Assembly (NCBI GenBank): GCA_051846895.1
Contig: JBPYCQ010000006.1
Location: 124,001 to 188,000, forward strand
Length of the DNA stretch: 64,000 bases
DNA from: CALKAL01 sp051846895
GTDB taxonomy: Bacteria > Bacillota > Bacilli > Bacillales > Alkalibacillaceae
Reading direction: 5' to 3'
Of this stretch, positions 9,893-18,718 are shown piece after piece. A program made the position numbers and the translations under genes. Position 1 is the first letter of the stretch; each line of letters begins with the position of its first letter. Under the pieces are notes generated by a model. The model was not told where the DNA came from, did no database searches, and saw only the letters and a list, made by a program, of their open reading frames with translations.

Positions 9893-10246
9893 ATGACAAA
9901 ATGGTTAATTTCAATAGTTGTCAATTCAATTGCCATCATCGCAGTGGCAGAATTATTTGATTCGTTCATCATCCAAGACTTCGGAACAGCACTTTTAGCA
10001 AGTTTAATTTTGTCAGTGTTAAATATTATCGTCAAACCAATCTTGATCATTTTTACTTTGCCGATTACTATTTTCACACTCGGGTTATTTCTTTTCGTCA
10101 TTAATGCAATCACCCTAATGTTAACTCAGTGGATTATCGGTGACGCATTCATCATTGAAGGATTTGGAATCGCAGTTTTAGCAGCAATTATTATTTCAAT
10201 CTTAAACACTATACTACAAAGTCTATTTAAAAGAGCTTTCAATTAA
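9893..10246 (+). CDS. yvlD: YvlD family membrane protein (phage-holin-like, PF04020 type)
   Basis: The 117-residue protein consists almost entirely of four hydrophobic segments (about residues 1-25, 28-50, 56-80 and 88-112), the layout of the YvlD family of small integral membrane proteins. It lies 15 bp behind yvlB and is followed by a strong terminator, so the two form an operon. The function is unknown beyond association with envelope stress. Ribosome site AAAGGAATTT before the ATG. Confidence 0.85.
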   Translation: MTKWLISIVVNSIAIIAVAELFDSFIIQDFGTALLASLILSVLNIIVKPILIIFTLPITIFTLGLFLFVINAITLMLTQWIIGDAFIIEGFGIAVLAAIIISILNTILQSLFKRAFN

Positions 10247-10255
10247 ATTTATTGT

Positions 10256-10291
10256 AAAAAAACCTAACCTTGAGCGGGTTAGGTTTTTTAG
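10256..10291 (+). terminator. Intrinsic terminator after yvlD
   Basis: The stem AAACCTAACC / GGTTAGGTTT has a short loop (TTGAGCG) and a T6 run. The copied TAGTTTTT target of the adjacent MITE begins within its tail (10289). Confidence 0.92.
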
Positions 10292-10296
10292 TTTTT

Positions 10297-10562
10297 GGCT
10301 CTGTTAAAGCCCGTTGTTGTTATTGTGATTCGCTACCGGTGGACGCTTTTACCCATAGGGCACAAGGCGACATCTGCGAATGAAAAACTTTCGCGAGACG
10401 TCTTCTATGCCGGGGCACGGCTCGAGCCTCCTCGGAAGAAAAGCGCTTCCTGCGGGGTCTCGAGACTCGTGCTGTTCCCGCAGGAGTCGCCACCTTCGCT
10501 CATCACAATACAACAACTCAGTGTAAATTTCGTTATAATCAACACTAAACTTTAACAGAGCC
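10297..10562. mobile_element. 266-bp MITE-like element with 13-bp terminal inverted repeats and 8-bp target duplication
   Basis: GGCTCTGTTAAAG at 10297-10309 is perfectly inverted as CTTTAACAGAGCC at 10550-10562, with weaker pairing extending inward. TAGTTTTT at 10289-10296 is repeated at 10563-10570, a clean 8-bp target duplication. The interior is more GC-rich than its surroundings, with blocks such as GGCTCGAGCCTCCTCGG and CCCGCAGGAGTCGCCACC that resemble a repeat common in Bacillus genomes. No transposase is encoded and the 86-aa open frame is not a credible gene. An 8-bp duplication with GGCTCT ends would fit mobilisation by an ISL3-like transposase; that family assignment is inference. 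Confidence 0.85.
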
Positions 10563-10584
10563 TAGTTTTTAAAGGCAGCGTGCG

Positions 10585-10700
10585 ATTGTTCAAAGCAGGG
10601 TAGTGATTGTTCAAAGTTGAGCTGTGATTGTTCAAAGATGAGCTGTGATTGTTCAAACACAGGATACAATTGCTCAAACAAAGTCACAATTGCTCAAACC
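10585..10700 (+). repeat. Family A array: 6 units, 21-bp period
   Basis: Cores begin at 10585, 10606, 10627, 10648, 10669 and 10689. The last two are degenerate (ATTGCTCAAAC), and the last step is 20 bp. The MITE sits between this array and the yvlD terminator. Removing it would place the array about 20 bp behind the terminator, as for other arrays. Confidence 0.92.
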
Positions 10701-10814
10701 TTTTATCGAAATTAGTAGTGTAGTTTTTTGCAAAGACAGATTGAGTGAATTTATGGTATAGTTGTTGCTATAAGATTGACAAAAAGTAACGTTAAGATAG
10801 AAGGAGAGATACGG

Positions 10815-11750
10815 GTGATTAAAGTCCGTACGAAAGATTTGCTTGAAAGGTTTGACTTAGAATTAGTAGCTGGTAAAGATGGTGTTCATAGAGAGATTAT
10901 AGCGAGTGATATTTCTCGTCCAGGTATTGAAATGGCGGGGTATTTTAAATATTATCCACAAGAGCGTTTGCAACTGTTAGGCCGTACTGAGTTATCTTTT
11001 TTAAAAGACTTAAAGCCTGAAGAGATTGAGAGTCGGATGGTTCAACTTTGTACGGATGTGACGCCTGGTATTGTAATTACTAGAGGTTTAGATGTTCCTG
11101 AAGCTCTAATTAATGCGGCAAATGACGCGGGGGTTCCAATTATGCGTTCGCCTTACAAAACGACGCGTGTCATTAGTCGACTTACGACCTTTTTAGAATC
11201 AAAGTTTGCACCGAAGACTGCCGTTCACGGTGTGTTAGTTGATGTTTATGGGATCGGAGTTCTTATTACAGGTAAAAGTGGAATTGGTAAAAGTGAGACT
11301 GCTCTTGAATTAATAAAAAGAGGGCACCGCCTCGTTGCAGATGATAATGTTGAGATTAGGCAAGAAGATTATGACACTTTAATAGGAAACCCTCCGCCTC
11401 TTATTGAACATTTGTTAGAAATAAGAGGATTAGGAATCATTAATGTCATGACACTATTTGGGGCAGGAGCAGTAAGAAATTTCAAGAGAATTTCTATGGT
11501 CGTTCATCTGGAAAATTGGGATTCAGAAAAGCAATACGACCGCCTCGGATTAGATGAAGATACGGTAAATATTATGGATGTCAAATTACCAAAGTCGACC
11601 ATCCCAGTTCGTCCTGGTCGTAACGTATCAGTCATCATTGAGGTTGCTGCGATGAATTTCCGTTTAAAACGGATGGGAATTCATACGGCGGAAGAGTTTT
11701 CAGAGCGTTTAAGCTCAGTGATTGAAGATTTTGATCATAATGAAATGTAA
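10815..11750 (+). CDS. hprK: HPr kinase/phosphorylase
   Basis: HprK phosphorylates and dephosphorylates Ser46 of HPr and Crh and so controls CcpA-dependent carbon repression. The P-loop GKSGIGKS is at about residue 153 and the signature LLEIRGLGIINV at about residue 200, both in the catalytic C-terminal domain. I place the start at GTG 10815, seven bases after AAGGAGAG, giving 311 aa (B. subtilis about 310). An upstream TTG at 10776 would add 13 residues without a ribosome site. It heads the hprK-lgt-yvoD-ppaX-yvoF operon, and its substrate Crh is encoded at 24.7 kb. Confidence 0.97.
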   Translation: MIKVRTKDLLERFDLELVAGKDGVHREIIASDISRPGIEMAGYFKYYPQERLQLLGRTELSFLKDLKPEEIESRMVQLCTDVTPGIVITRGLDVPEALINAANDAGVPIMRSPYKTTRVISRLTTFLESKFAPKTAVHGVLVDVYGIGVLITGKSGIGKSETALELIKRGHRLVADDNVEIRQEDYDTLIGNPPPLIEHLLEIRGLGIINVMTLFGAGAVRNFKRISMVVHLENWDSEKQYDRLGLDEDTVNIMDVKLPKSTIPVRPGRNVSVIIEVAAMNFRLKRMGIHTAEEFSERLSSVIEDFDHNEM

Positions 11751-11786
11751 ATTATATTAAGATATGAATGGTAAGGAGAGTATATT

Positions 11787-12674
11787 ATGTCTTGTTCATA
11801 TGAACCGTATGATCGTGTTTTTATTAAAATAGGGTCACTTCCTATCTATTGGTACGGTGTTCTAATTATGCTAGGGGCCGTCATCGGATTATTAGTTGCC
11901 CAACGTGAAGGTAAACGGTTAGGTTTACATAAAGATTTTTTTATTGATTTATTAGTCTTTGCAATCCCAGCAGCCATTGTTGGGGCAAGACTTTATTATG
12001 TCATTTTCGAATTTGAACGTTATGATACGTTCTTTGATATCATTGACATCCGTGAAGGTGGGCTTGCGATACACGGAGCGTTATTCGGAGCCATCATAAC
12101 AGCATATTTTTATGCTAAAGTAAAAAATGTATCGTTTTGGAAGATTGCAGACATTGCTGCACCAAGCTTGCTGATCGGACAAATGATAGGGCGTTGGGGT
12201 AACTTCATGAACCAGGAAGCATATGGGGGCCCTGTATCCGAAGCTGCTTATAATAATTTCTTGCAATATATTCCGGACTGGATCATGAACCAAATGTGCG
12301 TGGATGGCGTGTACCATCATCCGACATTTTTATACGAGTCGGTTTGGAACGCATTAGGATTAGTTTTGTTACTTTTCTTAAGATATAAAGTAAATCCAAG
12401 ACGTGGCGTTATCTTTTTATCTTATTTTATTTGGTATTCTTTTGGAAGATTTTTCATTGAAGGATTGCGGACAGATAGTTTATATATTGTCGGTAACTTA
12501 AGAACGGCACAGTTCGTTTCTGTTTTATTAATTATCGGTAGTTTACTACTTATGTACTATCGTAAGCAAAAAGGATACGCTGATGAGCTATATGATGGCA
12601 CATCGTTAAATAAAAAGAAAAACAAAAAACAGTCAGGAAATAATAAAAAGAAAAAGAAAAAGAAACGTTCATAA
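11787..12674 (+). CDS. lgt: Prolipoprotein diacylglyceryl transferase
   Basis: Lgt is an integral membrane enzyme that moves diacylglycerol from phosphatidylglycerol to the lipobox cysteine of prolipoproteins. Visible motifs are the N-terminal YWYGV region, HGALFGAI (about residue 100) and GRWGNFMNQEAYG (about residue 136), which holds the family signature, and about seven membrane helices. The 295-residue protein ends in a strongly basic tail of lysines with little else. Ribosome site AAGGAGAG. Second gene of the hprK operon, as in B. subtilis. Confidence 0.97.
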   Translation: MSCSYEPYDRVFIKIGSLPIYWYGVLIMLGAVIGLLVAQREGKRLGLHKDFFIDLLVFAIPAAIVGARLYYVIFEFERYDTFFDIIDIREGGLAIHGALFGAIITAYFYAKVKNVSFWKIADIAAPSLLIGQMIGRWGNFMNQEAYGGPVSEAAYNNFLQYIPDWIMNQMCVDGVYHHPTFLYESVWNALGLVLLLFLRYKVNPRRGVIFLSYFIWYSFGRFFIEGLRTDSLYIVGNLRTAQFVSVLLIIGSLLLMYYRKQKGYADELYDGTSLNKKKNKKQSGNNKKKKKKKRS

Positions 12675-12686
12675 GGGGAGTTGGAA

Positions 12687-13637
12687 TTGCAAGCAACTTT
12701 GAAAAATGGGGTTAAAAATGGACTTCATCTGACGTGGTCTTTAGGAAAAATCATTTTTCCAATCACTTTAATCGTCACTATATTGCAGTTTACGCCAGTT
12801 TTACCTTTAATCATAAGCTGGGTTGAACCGTTAATGGGTTTACTCGGCTTATCCGGCGAAGCGGCTGTACCATTAGTCCTTGCGAATGTTCTTAATTTAT
12901 ACGCTGGGATTGGTGCGATCGTTAGCTTTGATTTTTCGGTAAAAGAAGTTTTTATCATGGCGATGATGATGTCTTTTTCACATAATTTATTTGTTGAATC
13001 GGCTGTTGCGGCAAAAGTTGGCGTGAAGTTCTGGATTATCGTGACGATTCGGCTAAGCTTAGCGTTAATATCAGCTATATTAATTAACCTATTATGGTCT
13101 GGTGGACAATCGATGGCGAAGTATGGGTTAGTGCCTAACGACGGACCAGAACCATCTGGATGGTTAGAAATCGGATTAGCGGGTTTGCAAACAGCTTTTT
13201 ATAGCATTGCTCAATTAGCATTAATCGTTATTCCAATTATGATCATCATGCAATGGTTACGGGACAATCATTGGCTAGATTGGATGTCAAAAAAATTAGC
13301 CCCATTCACTAAAATCATTGGAGTCAAACCGAATGCATCCATGACATTGGTCGCAGGGCTTACAATTGGTCTAGCATACGGTGCTGGGGTCATGATTCAG
13401 TCGGTTAAAGAAGACCATGTCTCGAAAAAAGATATGTACCTCGTCCTAGTTTTCTTAGTGACATGTCACGCAGTCGTTGAAGATACGCTCGTTTTTATTC
13501 CATTAGGGATTCCAGTTTGGCCATTATTAGTAATTCGACTAACAACGGCCATATTATTAACGATGGTAGTTGCCTATGTGTGGAATCGTAAAGAGCGACA
13601 AAAAGATTTGATCAGAAAGGAAGCCGTTGCAAAATGA
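12687..13637 (+). CDS. yvoD: YvoD family membrane protein (nucleoside-recognition/Gate domain)
   Basis: This hydrophobic protein of 316 residues has two repeated Gate-type blocks with several membrane segments, matching YvoD in the conserved hprK-lgt-yvoD-ppaX string. Its substrate is not known. TTG at 12687 has an AAGGGGAG site 6 bp upstream. The TTG at 12681 listed by length alone touches that site and is less likely. The stop codon overlaps the ppaX start (ATGA), indicating translational coupling. Confidence 0.82.
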   Translation: MQATLKNGVKNGLHLTWSLGKIIFPITLIVTILQFTPVLPLIISWVEPLMGLLGLSGEAAVPLVLANVLNLYAGIGAIVSFDFSVKEVFIMAMMMSFSHNLFVESAVAAKVGVKFWIIVTIRLSLALISAILINLLWSGGQSMAKYGLVPNDGPEPSGWLEIGLAGLQTAFYSIAQLALIVIPIMIIMQWLRDNHWLDWMSKKLAPFTKIIGVKPNASMTLVAGLTIGLAYGAGVMIQSVKEDHVSKKDMYLVLVFLVTCHAVVEDTLVFIPLGIPVWPLLVIRLTTAILLTMVVAYVWNRKERQKDLIRKEAVAK

Positions 13638-14272
13638 GTATACGCACAATTTTATTTGACTTAGATGGAACATTAATTGATACGAATGAATTAATTATTG
13701 AATCGTTTAAACATACGTTAGGCGTTCATACAGATAAGGAATATTCACGTGAGGAGATTATTTCTTTTATTGGACCACCTTTGATCGATACGTTTGAACA
13801 AATTTTACCTGATCAAGTGGATGAGATGATTGCGACTTATCGTGAACATAATTTAGCGCACCACGACGCATATGTAAAAAGTTATGACGGTGTATTTGAT
13901 ACGATTAAAACCTTGCATGAAAAAGGGTATCCCATGGCAATCGTCACAACAAAAATAAAAGATACGGCGATGCTTGGGTTAAAATTGACGAAGCTCGATC
14001 AATTTTTTGATGTAGTCATCGGTTTAGATGATGTGACTCGTGCCAAGCCTGACCCTGAGCCTGTTTTAAAAGGGATGAACGCGTTAGGTGGGACTCCTGA
14101 ATCGACGATTATGATTGGTGATAATTCACATGACATTGATGCTGGAAAAAATGCAGGGATGAAAACAGCAGGTGTGGCATGGTCAGCTAAAGGCCGAGGG
14201 TTCATGCAGTCATTGGAACCTGATTATATTTTGGATCATATTTCTGATTTAATCACCATCGTTGAGGGGTGA
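13634..14272 (+). CDS. ppaX: Pyrophosphatase PpaX (HAD superfamily)
   Basis: PpaX hydrolyses the pyrophosphate released when HprK dephosphorylates P-Ser-HPr by phosphorolysis, so it functions with hprK four genes upstream. HAD motif I DLDGTLIDT is at residues 9-17, the motif II/III region (VTTK, then a Lys in AKPDPEP) follows, and motif IV is MIGDNSHDI at about residue 156. The length of 212 aa matches B. subtilis PpaX (216). Its start overlaps the yvoD stop by 4 bp. Confidence 0.93.
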   Translation: MSIRTILFDLDGTLIDTNELIIESFKHTLGVHTDKEYSREEIISFIGPPLIDTFEQILPDQVDEMIATYREHNLAHHDAYVKSYDGVFDTIKTLHEKGYPMAIVTTKIKDTAMLGLKLTKLDQFFDVVIGLDDVTRAKPDPEPVLKGMNALGGTPESTIMIGDNSHDIDAGKNAGMKTAGVAWSAKGRGFMQSLEPDYILDHISDLITIVEG

Positions 14273-14276
14273 ACTT

Positions 14277-14792
14277 ATGCGAAATACGAAGCGCTACAAA
14301 GTGAAGAAGGACAACTCATTATGGCAGCTTTATAAGACCGTTTCTTTTTTCAAAGTAGCAAAAAATTTCTTTTTCATACAACTAGGGCGGTACACACCTT
14401 TTTTATCTGTTAAAAGCTGGTTGTACCGCGTCTTTTTACGGATGAAAATCGGAGAAAAAACGGCAATCGCTTTAATGGTGATGCCTGATGTCATGTTTCC
14501 TGAAAAAATTCATATCGGTAAAAATTCAATCATCGGATATAATACGACGATTTTAGCCCATGAGTATTTGATTGATGAATATCGATTAGGTGAGGTACAT
14601 ATTGGTGATGAAGTAATGATTGGGGCGAACTGTACCATTTTACCAGGTGTGACTATTGGTGATGGGGCGATTGTTTCCGCAGCGACACTTGTTCATGAAA
14701 ATGTTCCCCCCGGCTGTTTTGCAGGTGGGAACCCGATGCGAATTATATACACGAAAGAAGAAATGGAGAAGCGGAAGGAAGAGCAGTCTTAG
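14277..14792 (+). CDS. yvoF: YvoF family hexapeptide-repeat acetyltransferase
   Basis: The 171-residue protein has a basic, amphipathic N-terminal part (residues 1-55), then a left-handed beta-helix of hexapeptide repeats (IHIGKNSIIGYNT, VHIGDEVMIGANCTI, VTIGDGAIVSAATLV) and the usual closing GNPMRII. It is last in the hprK operon, as in B. subtilis. The acceptor substrate is unknown. I use ATG 14277, which has GAGGGGTGA upstream. A TTG at 14262 is in frame but lies inside the ppaX end with no ribosome site. Confidence 0.85.
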   Translation: MRNTKRYKVKKDNSLWQLYKTVSFFKVAKNFFFIQLGRYTPFLSVKSWLYRVFLRMKIGEKTAIALMVMPDVMFPEKIHIGKNSIIGYNTTILAHEYLIDEYRLGEVHIGDEVMIGANCTILPGVTIGDGAIVSAATLVHENVPPGCFAGGNPMRIIYTKEEMEKRKEEQS

Positions 14793-14813
14793 CTAGGAAA
14801 CGTTAGATGTGGC

Positions 14814-15034
14814 ATTTGCAGATTGTGCTTGAATTTTGTAGATTGATTTTTAATTTTGGAAGATTAAATTGTGTTTTTGGCAGATAGAACTTCAAATTCG
14901 GCAGATAGAACTTCAAATTTGGCAGATAGAACTTCAAATTTGGCAGATAGAAGCCCAAAATTGGCAGATAGCACTTTAATTGTGGTAGATTGACATGCTA
15001 CTTTGGCAGATTAGCCATCATTTTTGCCGATTGA
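14814..15034 (+). repeat. Family B array: about 11 units of a 21-bp repeat (core TTGGCAGATAG)
   Basis: Cores are in exact 21-bp register from 14814 to 15024. The four central units (14877-14940) are nearly identical (TTGGCAGATAGAACTTCAAA), and units decay toward both ends (TTTGTAGAT, TTGCCGAT). No obvious terminator precedes it. The core matches family C (TTGGCTGATAA) at 9 of 11 positions, so the two are probably related. The array fills most of the 354-bp gap before glpK; the remaining 110 bp show no clear regulatory element. Confidence 0.93.
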
Positions 15035-15146
15035 AATTCATTTTTTTAGAGACAATAAAAGTTAAACCTTCATTAAAAAAGGGTACATACACATAATAAG
15101 CCAACAAGAATAGACCTGACTTTATCATTTAAAAGAGGTGATTGGC

Positions 15147-16640
15147 TTGGAAAAGTATATTATGGCGTTAGATCAAGGTACGACGAGCTCGCGGGCGATT
15201 TTGTTTAATAAAAAAGGTGAACTCGTTCAAGTGTCGCAAATGGAGTTCGAACAGCATTATCCAAAACCAGGCTGGGTTGAGCATGATGCCAATGAAATCT
15301 GGACATCCATGCAAGCATGTATGATCGATGTCTTAAGAAAAGCGGATATAGATGCGAGTCAAGTGGCTGGTATTGGAATAACGAACCAACGTGAAACGAC
15401 AGTTGTTTGGGACCGCAAATCTGGTAAACCGATTCATCGGGCGATTGTTTGGCAATCAAGACAAACAGAAGATATTTGTAATGAACTGAAAAGGCAAGGC
15501 TATGAAGACAGGTTTCGAAATAAAACAGGTCTATTAATTGATCCCTATTTTTCTGGAACGAAGGTGAAATGGATTTTAGATCATGTTGACGGTGCTCGGA
15601 AAAAAGCTGAAGCAGGAGATTTATTGTTTGGTACGATCGATACTTGGTTAATTTATAAACTAACAGGTGGAGAGGCTCACGTCACTGATTATTCAAATGC
15701 TTCTCGCACATTAATGTACAATATTTTTGATTTGAAATGGGATGACGAGTTACTGGACATACTAAATGTACCGAAAAATATGTTACCTGAGGTGCGACCA
15801 TCTTCAGAAATATACGGCTATACATTAGAATACTTTTTAGAAGGTCATAAAATACCGATTGCCGGGGCGTGTGGTGATCAACAAGCGGCACTCTTCGGGC
15901 AAACTTGTTTTGAATCTGGTATGGCAAAAAATACTTACGGAACTGGCTGCTTTATGTTAATGAATACGGGTAATGAAGCCGTCAAATCTGAAAATGGACT
16001 ATTAACAACACTAGCATGGGGTGTTGATGGTGAAGTTCAATATGCGCTTGAAGGAAGTATTTTTGTAGCTGGTTCTGCGATTCAATGGTTACGAGATGGT
16101 ATGAGAATGATTAAAACATCGCCTGAAAGTGAAAACTATGCAAAGAAGGTAGACTCAACTGAAGGTGTTTATGTCGTCCCAGCATTTGTTGGGCTAGGTA
16201 CACCGTATTGGGATAGTAAGGCGAGAGGTGCAGTGTTTGGATTGACTCGTGGGACATCGAAAGAACATTTCATACGTGCAACTTTAGAGTCATTAGCCTA
16301 TCAGACGAAAGATGTCGTCAATGCGATGATTGAGGATGCTGGACTTAAGCTTAAAAAATTGAGAGTCGATGGTGGGGCAGTAAAAAATAACTTCCTCATG
16401 CAATTTCAAAGTGATTTATTAAATGTGGCGGTTGAACGCCCAGTCATCAATGAAACGACTGCTTTAGGGGCAGCATATCTTGCGGGTATTGCTGTAGGTT
16501 TTTGGAAAGATAAGAATGAAATTATTAATCAGTGGGCTATTGATGAAACATTTCACCCACAAATGGATGATGAGACGCGTCAAAAAAAATATGAAGGTTG
16601 GAAAAAGGCAGTAAAAGCTACACAAGTTTTTACATCTTAA
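15147..16640 (+). CDS. glpK: Glycerol kinase
   Basis: GlpK makes glycerol 3-phosphate from glycerol and ATP. The FGGY-family N-terminal phosphate motif ALDQGTTSSRAILF is at residues 7-20, with the GACGDQQAALFGQ block near residue 240 and the second FGGY signature further on. The TTG at 15147 has AAGAGGTGA 6 bp upstream and gives the conserved N-terminus MEKYIMALDQG; an upstream GTG lies within the ribosome site. The product is 497 aa. glpD follows after 13 bp. No glpF is present, unlike the B. subtilis glpFK operon. Confidence 0.97.
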   Translation: MEKYIMALDQGTTSSRAILFNKKGELVQVSQMEFEQHYPKPGWVEHDANEIWTSMQACMIDVLRKADIDASQVAGIGITNQRETTVVWDRKSGKPIHRAIVWQSRQTEDICNELKRQGYEDRFRNKTGLLIDPYFSGTKVKWILDHVDGARKKAEAGDLLFGTIDTWLIYKLTGGEAHVTDYSNASRTLMYNIFDLKWDDELLDILNVPKNMLPEVRPSSEIYGYTLEYFLEGHKIPIAGACGDQQAALFGQTCFESGMAKNTYGTGCFMLMNTGNEAVKSENGLLTTLAWGVDGEVQYALEGSIFVAGSAIQWLRDGMRMIKTSPESENYAKKVDSTEGVYVVPAFVGLGTPYWDSKARGAVFGLTRGTSKEHFIRATLESLAYQTKDVVNAMIEDAGLKLKKLRVDGGAVKNNFLMQFQSDLLNVAVERPVINETTALGAAYLAGIAVGFWKDKNEIINQWAIDETFHPQMDDETRQKKYEGWKKAVKATQVFTS

Positions 16641-16653
16641 GGGAGTGCTTCTA

Positions 16654-18303
16654 GTGAACTTAACATCAAATCGTAACCGAAAAGAAAATCTACGCCAAAT
16701 TAACAAAAAGTTTGATATTATCGTGATCGGCGGTGGAATTACTGGAGCAGGAATAGCACTTGATGCTGTCATGCGTGGTTTGCGTGTAGCTCTTTTTGAA
16801 ATGCAAGATTTCGCGGCAGGTACATCAAGTCGCTCAACGAAACTCGTTCATGGTGGACTTCGTTATTTAAAAAATTTTGAAATAAAGATGGTCGCAGAAG
16901 TCGGTAAAGAACGAGAAATCGTGTATGAAAATGGTCCACACGTTACGACCCCAGAGTGGATGCTATTACCTTTTTATGAAAAAGGAACTTTCGGACCATT
17001 TACGACAAATATCGGATTACGGGTGTATGATTTTCTCGCAGGGGTCAAGCGTACTGAACGTCGCGAAATGTTGTCAAAAGAGGAATGTCTTAACAAAGAG
17101 CCACTTTTAAAACGAGAAGGTCTTAAAGGTGGCGGATATTATGTTGAATATAAAACAGATGATGCAAGACTAACGATGGAAGTGATGAAAAAGGCGATTG
17201 AAAAAGGTGTTCTCGCTTACAACTATACAAAAGTTGACCAGCTTTTATATCGGGACGGAAAAATCACAGGAGTTAAAGTCAAAGATTTAACGGATAATCA
17301 CAGTTACGAGGTCTTCGCAAAAAAAGTGATTAATGCGACTGGACCTTGGGTAGATGACATTCGCTCCATGGACCATATTAAAAAAGAAAAGCATTTATAT
17401 ATAACAAAAGGTGTCCATCTTGTGTTTGATCAAGCAAAATTTCCGCTTAATCAGGCGATATATTTTGACACACCAGATGGAAGAATGATTTTTGCTATAC
17501 CAAGAGACGGCAAAGCTTATATCGGTACGACAGATACACCATTTGAAGGAGACTTAAAACATCCAACAACGACAAAAAAAGACCGTCAATATTTAATGAA
17601 TGCGATTCATCAAATGTTTCCTCATGTTGACGTGACTGAAGATGATATTGAATCGACGTGGGCAGGAGTTCGACCACTCATCCATGAAGAAGGAAAGAGC
17701 CCATCAGAAATTTCGAGAAAAGATGAAATTTTCGTATCTGATTCAGGCTTGATTTCGATTGCTGGGGGAAAATTGACAGGTTATCGAAAAATGGCAGAGC
17801 AAATTATCGATATTGTCGTTAAACAATTAAAAGGATCTGATGAACGTCATTTTTCAAAAACGAAGACAAAGCACTTACCAATAAGTGGTGGTGATGTTGG
17901 TGGGTCAAAAGGGTTTAAGAGTTTTGCTAAAATAGCATTAGAAGAAGGACGAAGCCGTGGATTATCAAAAGATCTCGCTCAAATATGGATTAATCGATAC
18001 GGATCAAATGTGAACTATTTATTTGAATATTTTGAGTCAGCACCTGGTGATTTAGAATTAGATAAAACGGTTTATGCTGAATTAATGTATGGACTAGAAC
18101 ATGAATTGGTCTATAGGCCAGTAGACTTTTTTATCAGACGAACAGGTGCAATGTTTTTCAATATTGATTGGGTGGAGCAACATAAGCAATCGGTTATTCA
18201 ATTTATGAAAGACTACTTTGAGTGGACAGATGAAGCGACAGAACAATATGTGGAAGAGCTTGAGCAAGCGATTAAAGAAGCTAAATACCCAATTGATGAA
18301 TGA
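16654..18303 (+). CDS. glpD: Aerobic glycerol-3-phosphate dehydrogenase
   Basis: GlpD is a membrane-associated FAD enzyme that oxidises glycerol 3-phosphate to dihydroxyacetone phosphate and feeds electrons to menaquinone. The FAD Rossmann motif VIGGGITGAGIALDA is near residue 25, followed by the family block GTSSRSTKLVHGGLRYL. I use GTG 16654 because AAGGGAG lies 7 bp upstream; this gives 549 aa (B. subtilis 555). It forms an operon with glpK and ends at a terminator. DHAP enters glycolysis via TpiA, encoded at 51 kb. Confidence 0.97.
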   Translation: MNLTSNRNRKENLRQINKKFDIIVIGGGITGAGIALDAVMRGLRVALFEMQDFAAGTSSRSTKLVHGGLRYLKNFEIKMVAEVGKEREIVYENGPHVTTPEWMLLPFYEKGTFGPFTTNIGLRVYDFLAGVKRTERREMLSKEECLNKEPLLKREGLKGGGYYVEYKTDDARLTMEVMKKAIEKGVLAYNYTKVDQLLYRDGKITGVKVKDLTDNHSYEVFAKKVINATGPWVDDIRSMDHIKKEKHLYITKGVHLVFDQAKFPLNQAIYFDTPDGRMIFAIPRDGKAYIGTTDTPFEGDLKHPTTTKKDRQYLMNAIHQMFPHVDVTEDDIESTWAGVRPLIHEEGKSPSEISRKDEIFVSDSGLISIAGGKLTGYRKMAEQIIDIVVKQLKGSDERHFSKTKTKHLPISGGDVGGSKGFKSFAKIALEEGRSRGLSKDLAQIWINRYGSNVNYLFEYFESAPGDLELDKTVYAELMYGLEHELVYRPVDFFIRRTGAMFFNIDWVEQHKQSVIQFMKDYFEWTDEATEQYVEELEQAIKEAKYPIDE

Positions 18304-18311
18304 GAATAAAT

Positions 18312-18358
18312 TAACCTCGAAAATTAGACTTTAATATCTAATTTTTGGGGTTGTTTTT
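18312..18358 (+). terminator. Intrinsic terminator after glpD
   Basis: The arms AACCTCGAAAATTAGA and TCTAATTTTTGGGGTT pair with wobbles around a short loop, followed by a T-rich tail. Confidence 0.8.
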
Positions 18359-18389
18359 ATGTTTTAAAAAAAAGGTGCTGGTTAAAAAT

Positions 18390-18525
18390 TTGGCTGATAA
18401 ACTGCCTAATTTGGCTGATAAGTTAGAAATTGGCTGATAAAACCTCCAAACCGGCTGATAAGCTATCGGAATTGGCTGAGAACATGACAAAATTGGCTGA
18501 TAACACCCCCGAATTGGCTGATAAT
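18390..18525 (+). repeat. Family C array: 7 units (core TTGGCTGATAA)
   Basis: Cores begin at 18390, 18411, 18430, 18451, 18472, 18493 and 18514; all steps are 21 bp except one of 19 bp. One core is CCGGCTGATAA and one TTGGCTGAGAA. It follows the glpD terminator. The rest of the 415-bp gap (18530-18718) is AT-rich with some imperfect ATTAATTA symmetry; I see no gene in it. Confidence 0.93.
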
Positions 18526-18718
18526 AAATTACGGGATTCGTGAATCATGTACGTAGCAATTATTAAATGTTACGATAAGATGCACAACGTTTTTGAATTA
18601 ATTAATTGACTGACGCTTAAAACGTAATTAATTTGTTGAATTGAAATCATGAATCAATCATTAATCTATGTTATATTTAAGGTCAGGATTTTAGTATGAG
18701 TTTTATAGGAGGGCATAC

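Noticed and set aside
10295..10555. 86-codon open frame inside the MITE
   Set aside because: It spans the element end to end, has no ribosome site and no protein-like features.
14793..15146. GlpP-type antiterminator before glpK
   Set aside because: I found no terminator-like hairpin with a T run between the family B array and the glpK start.
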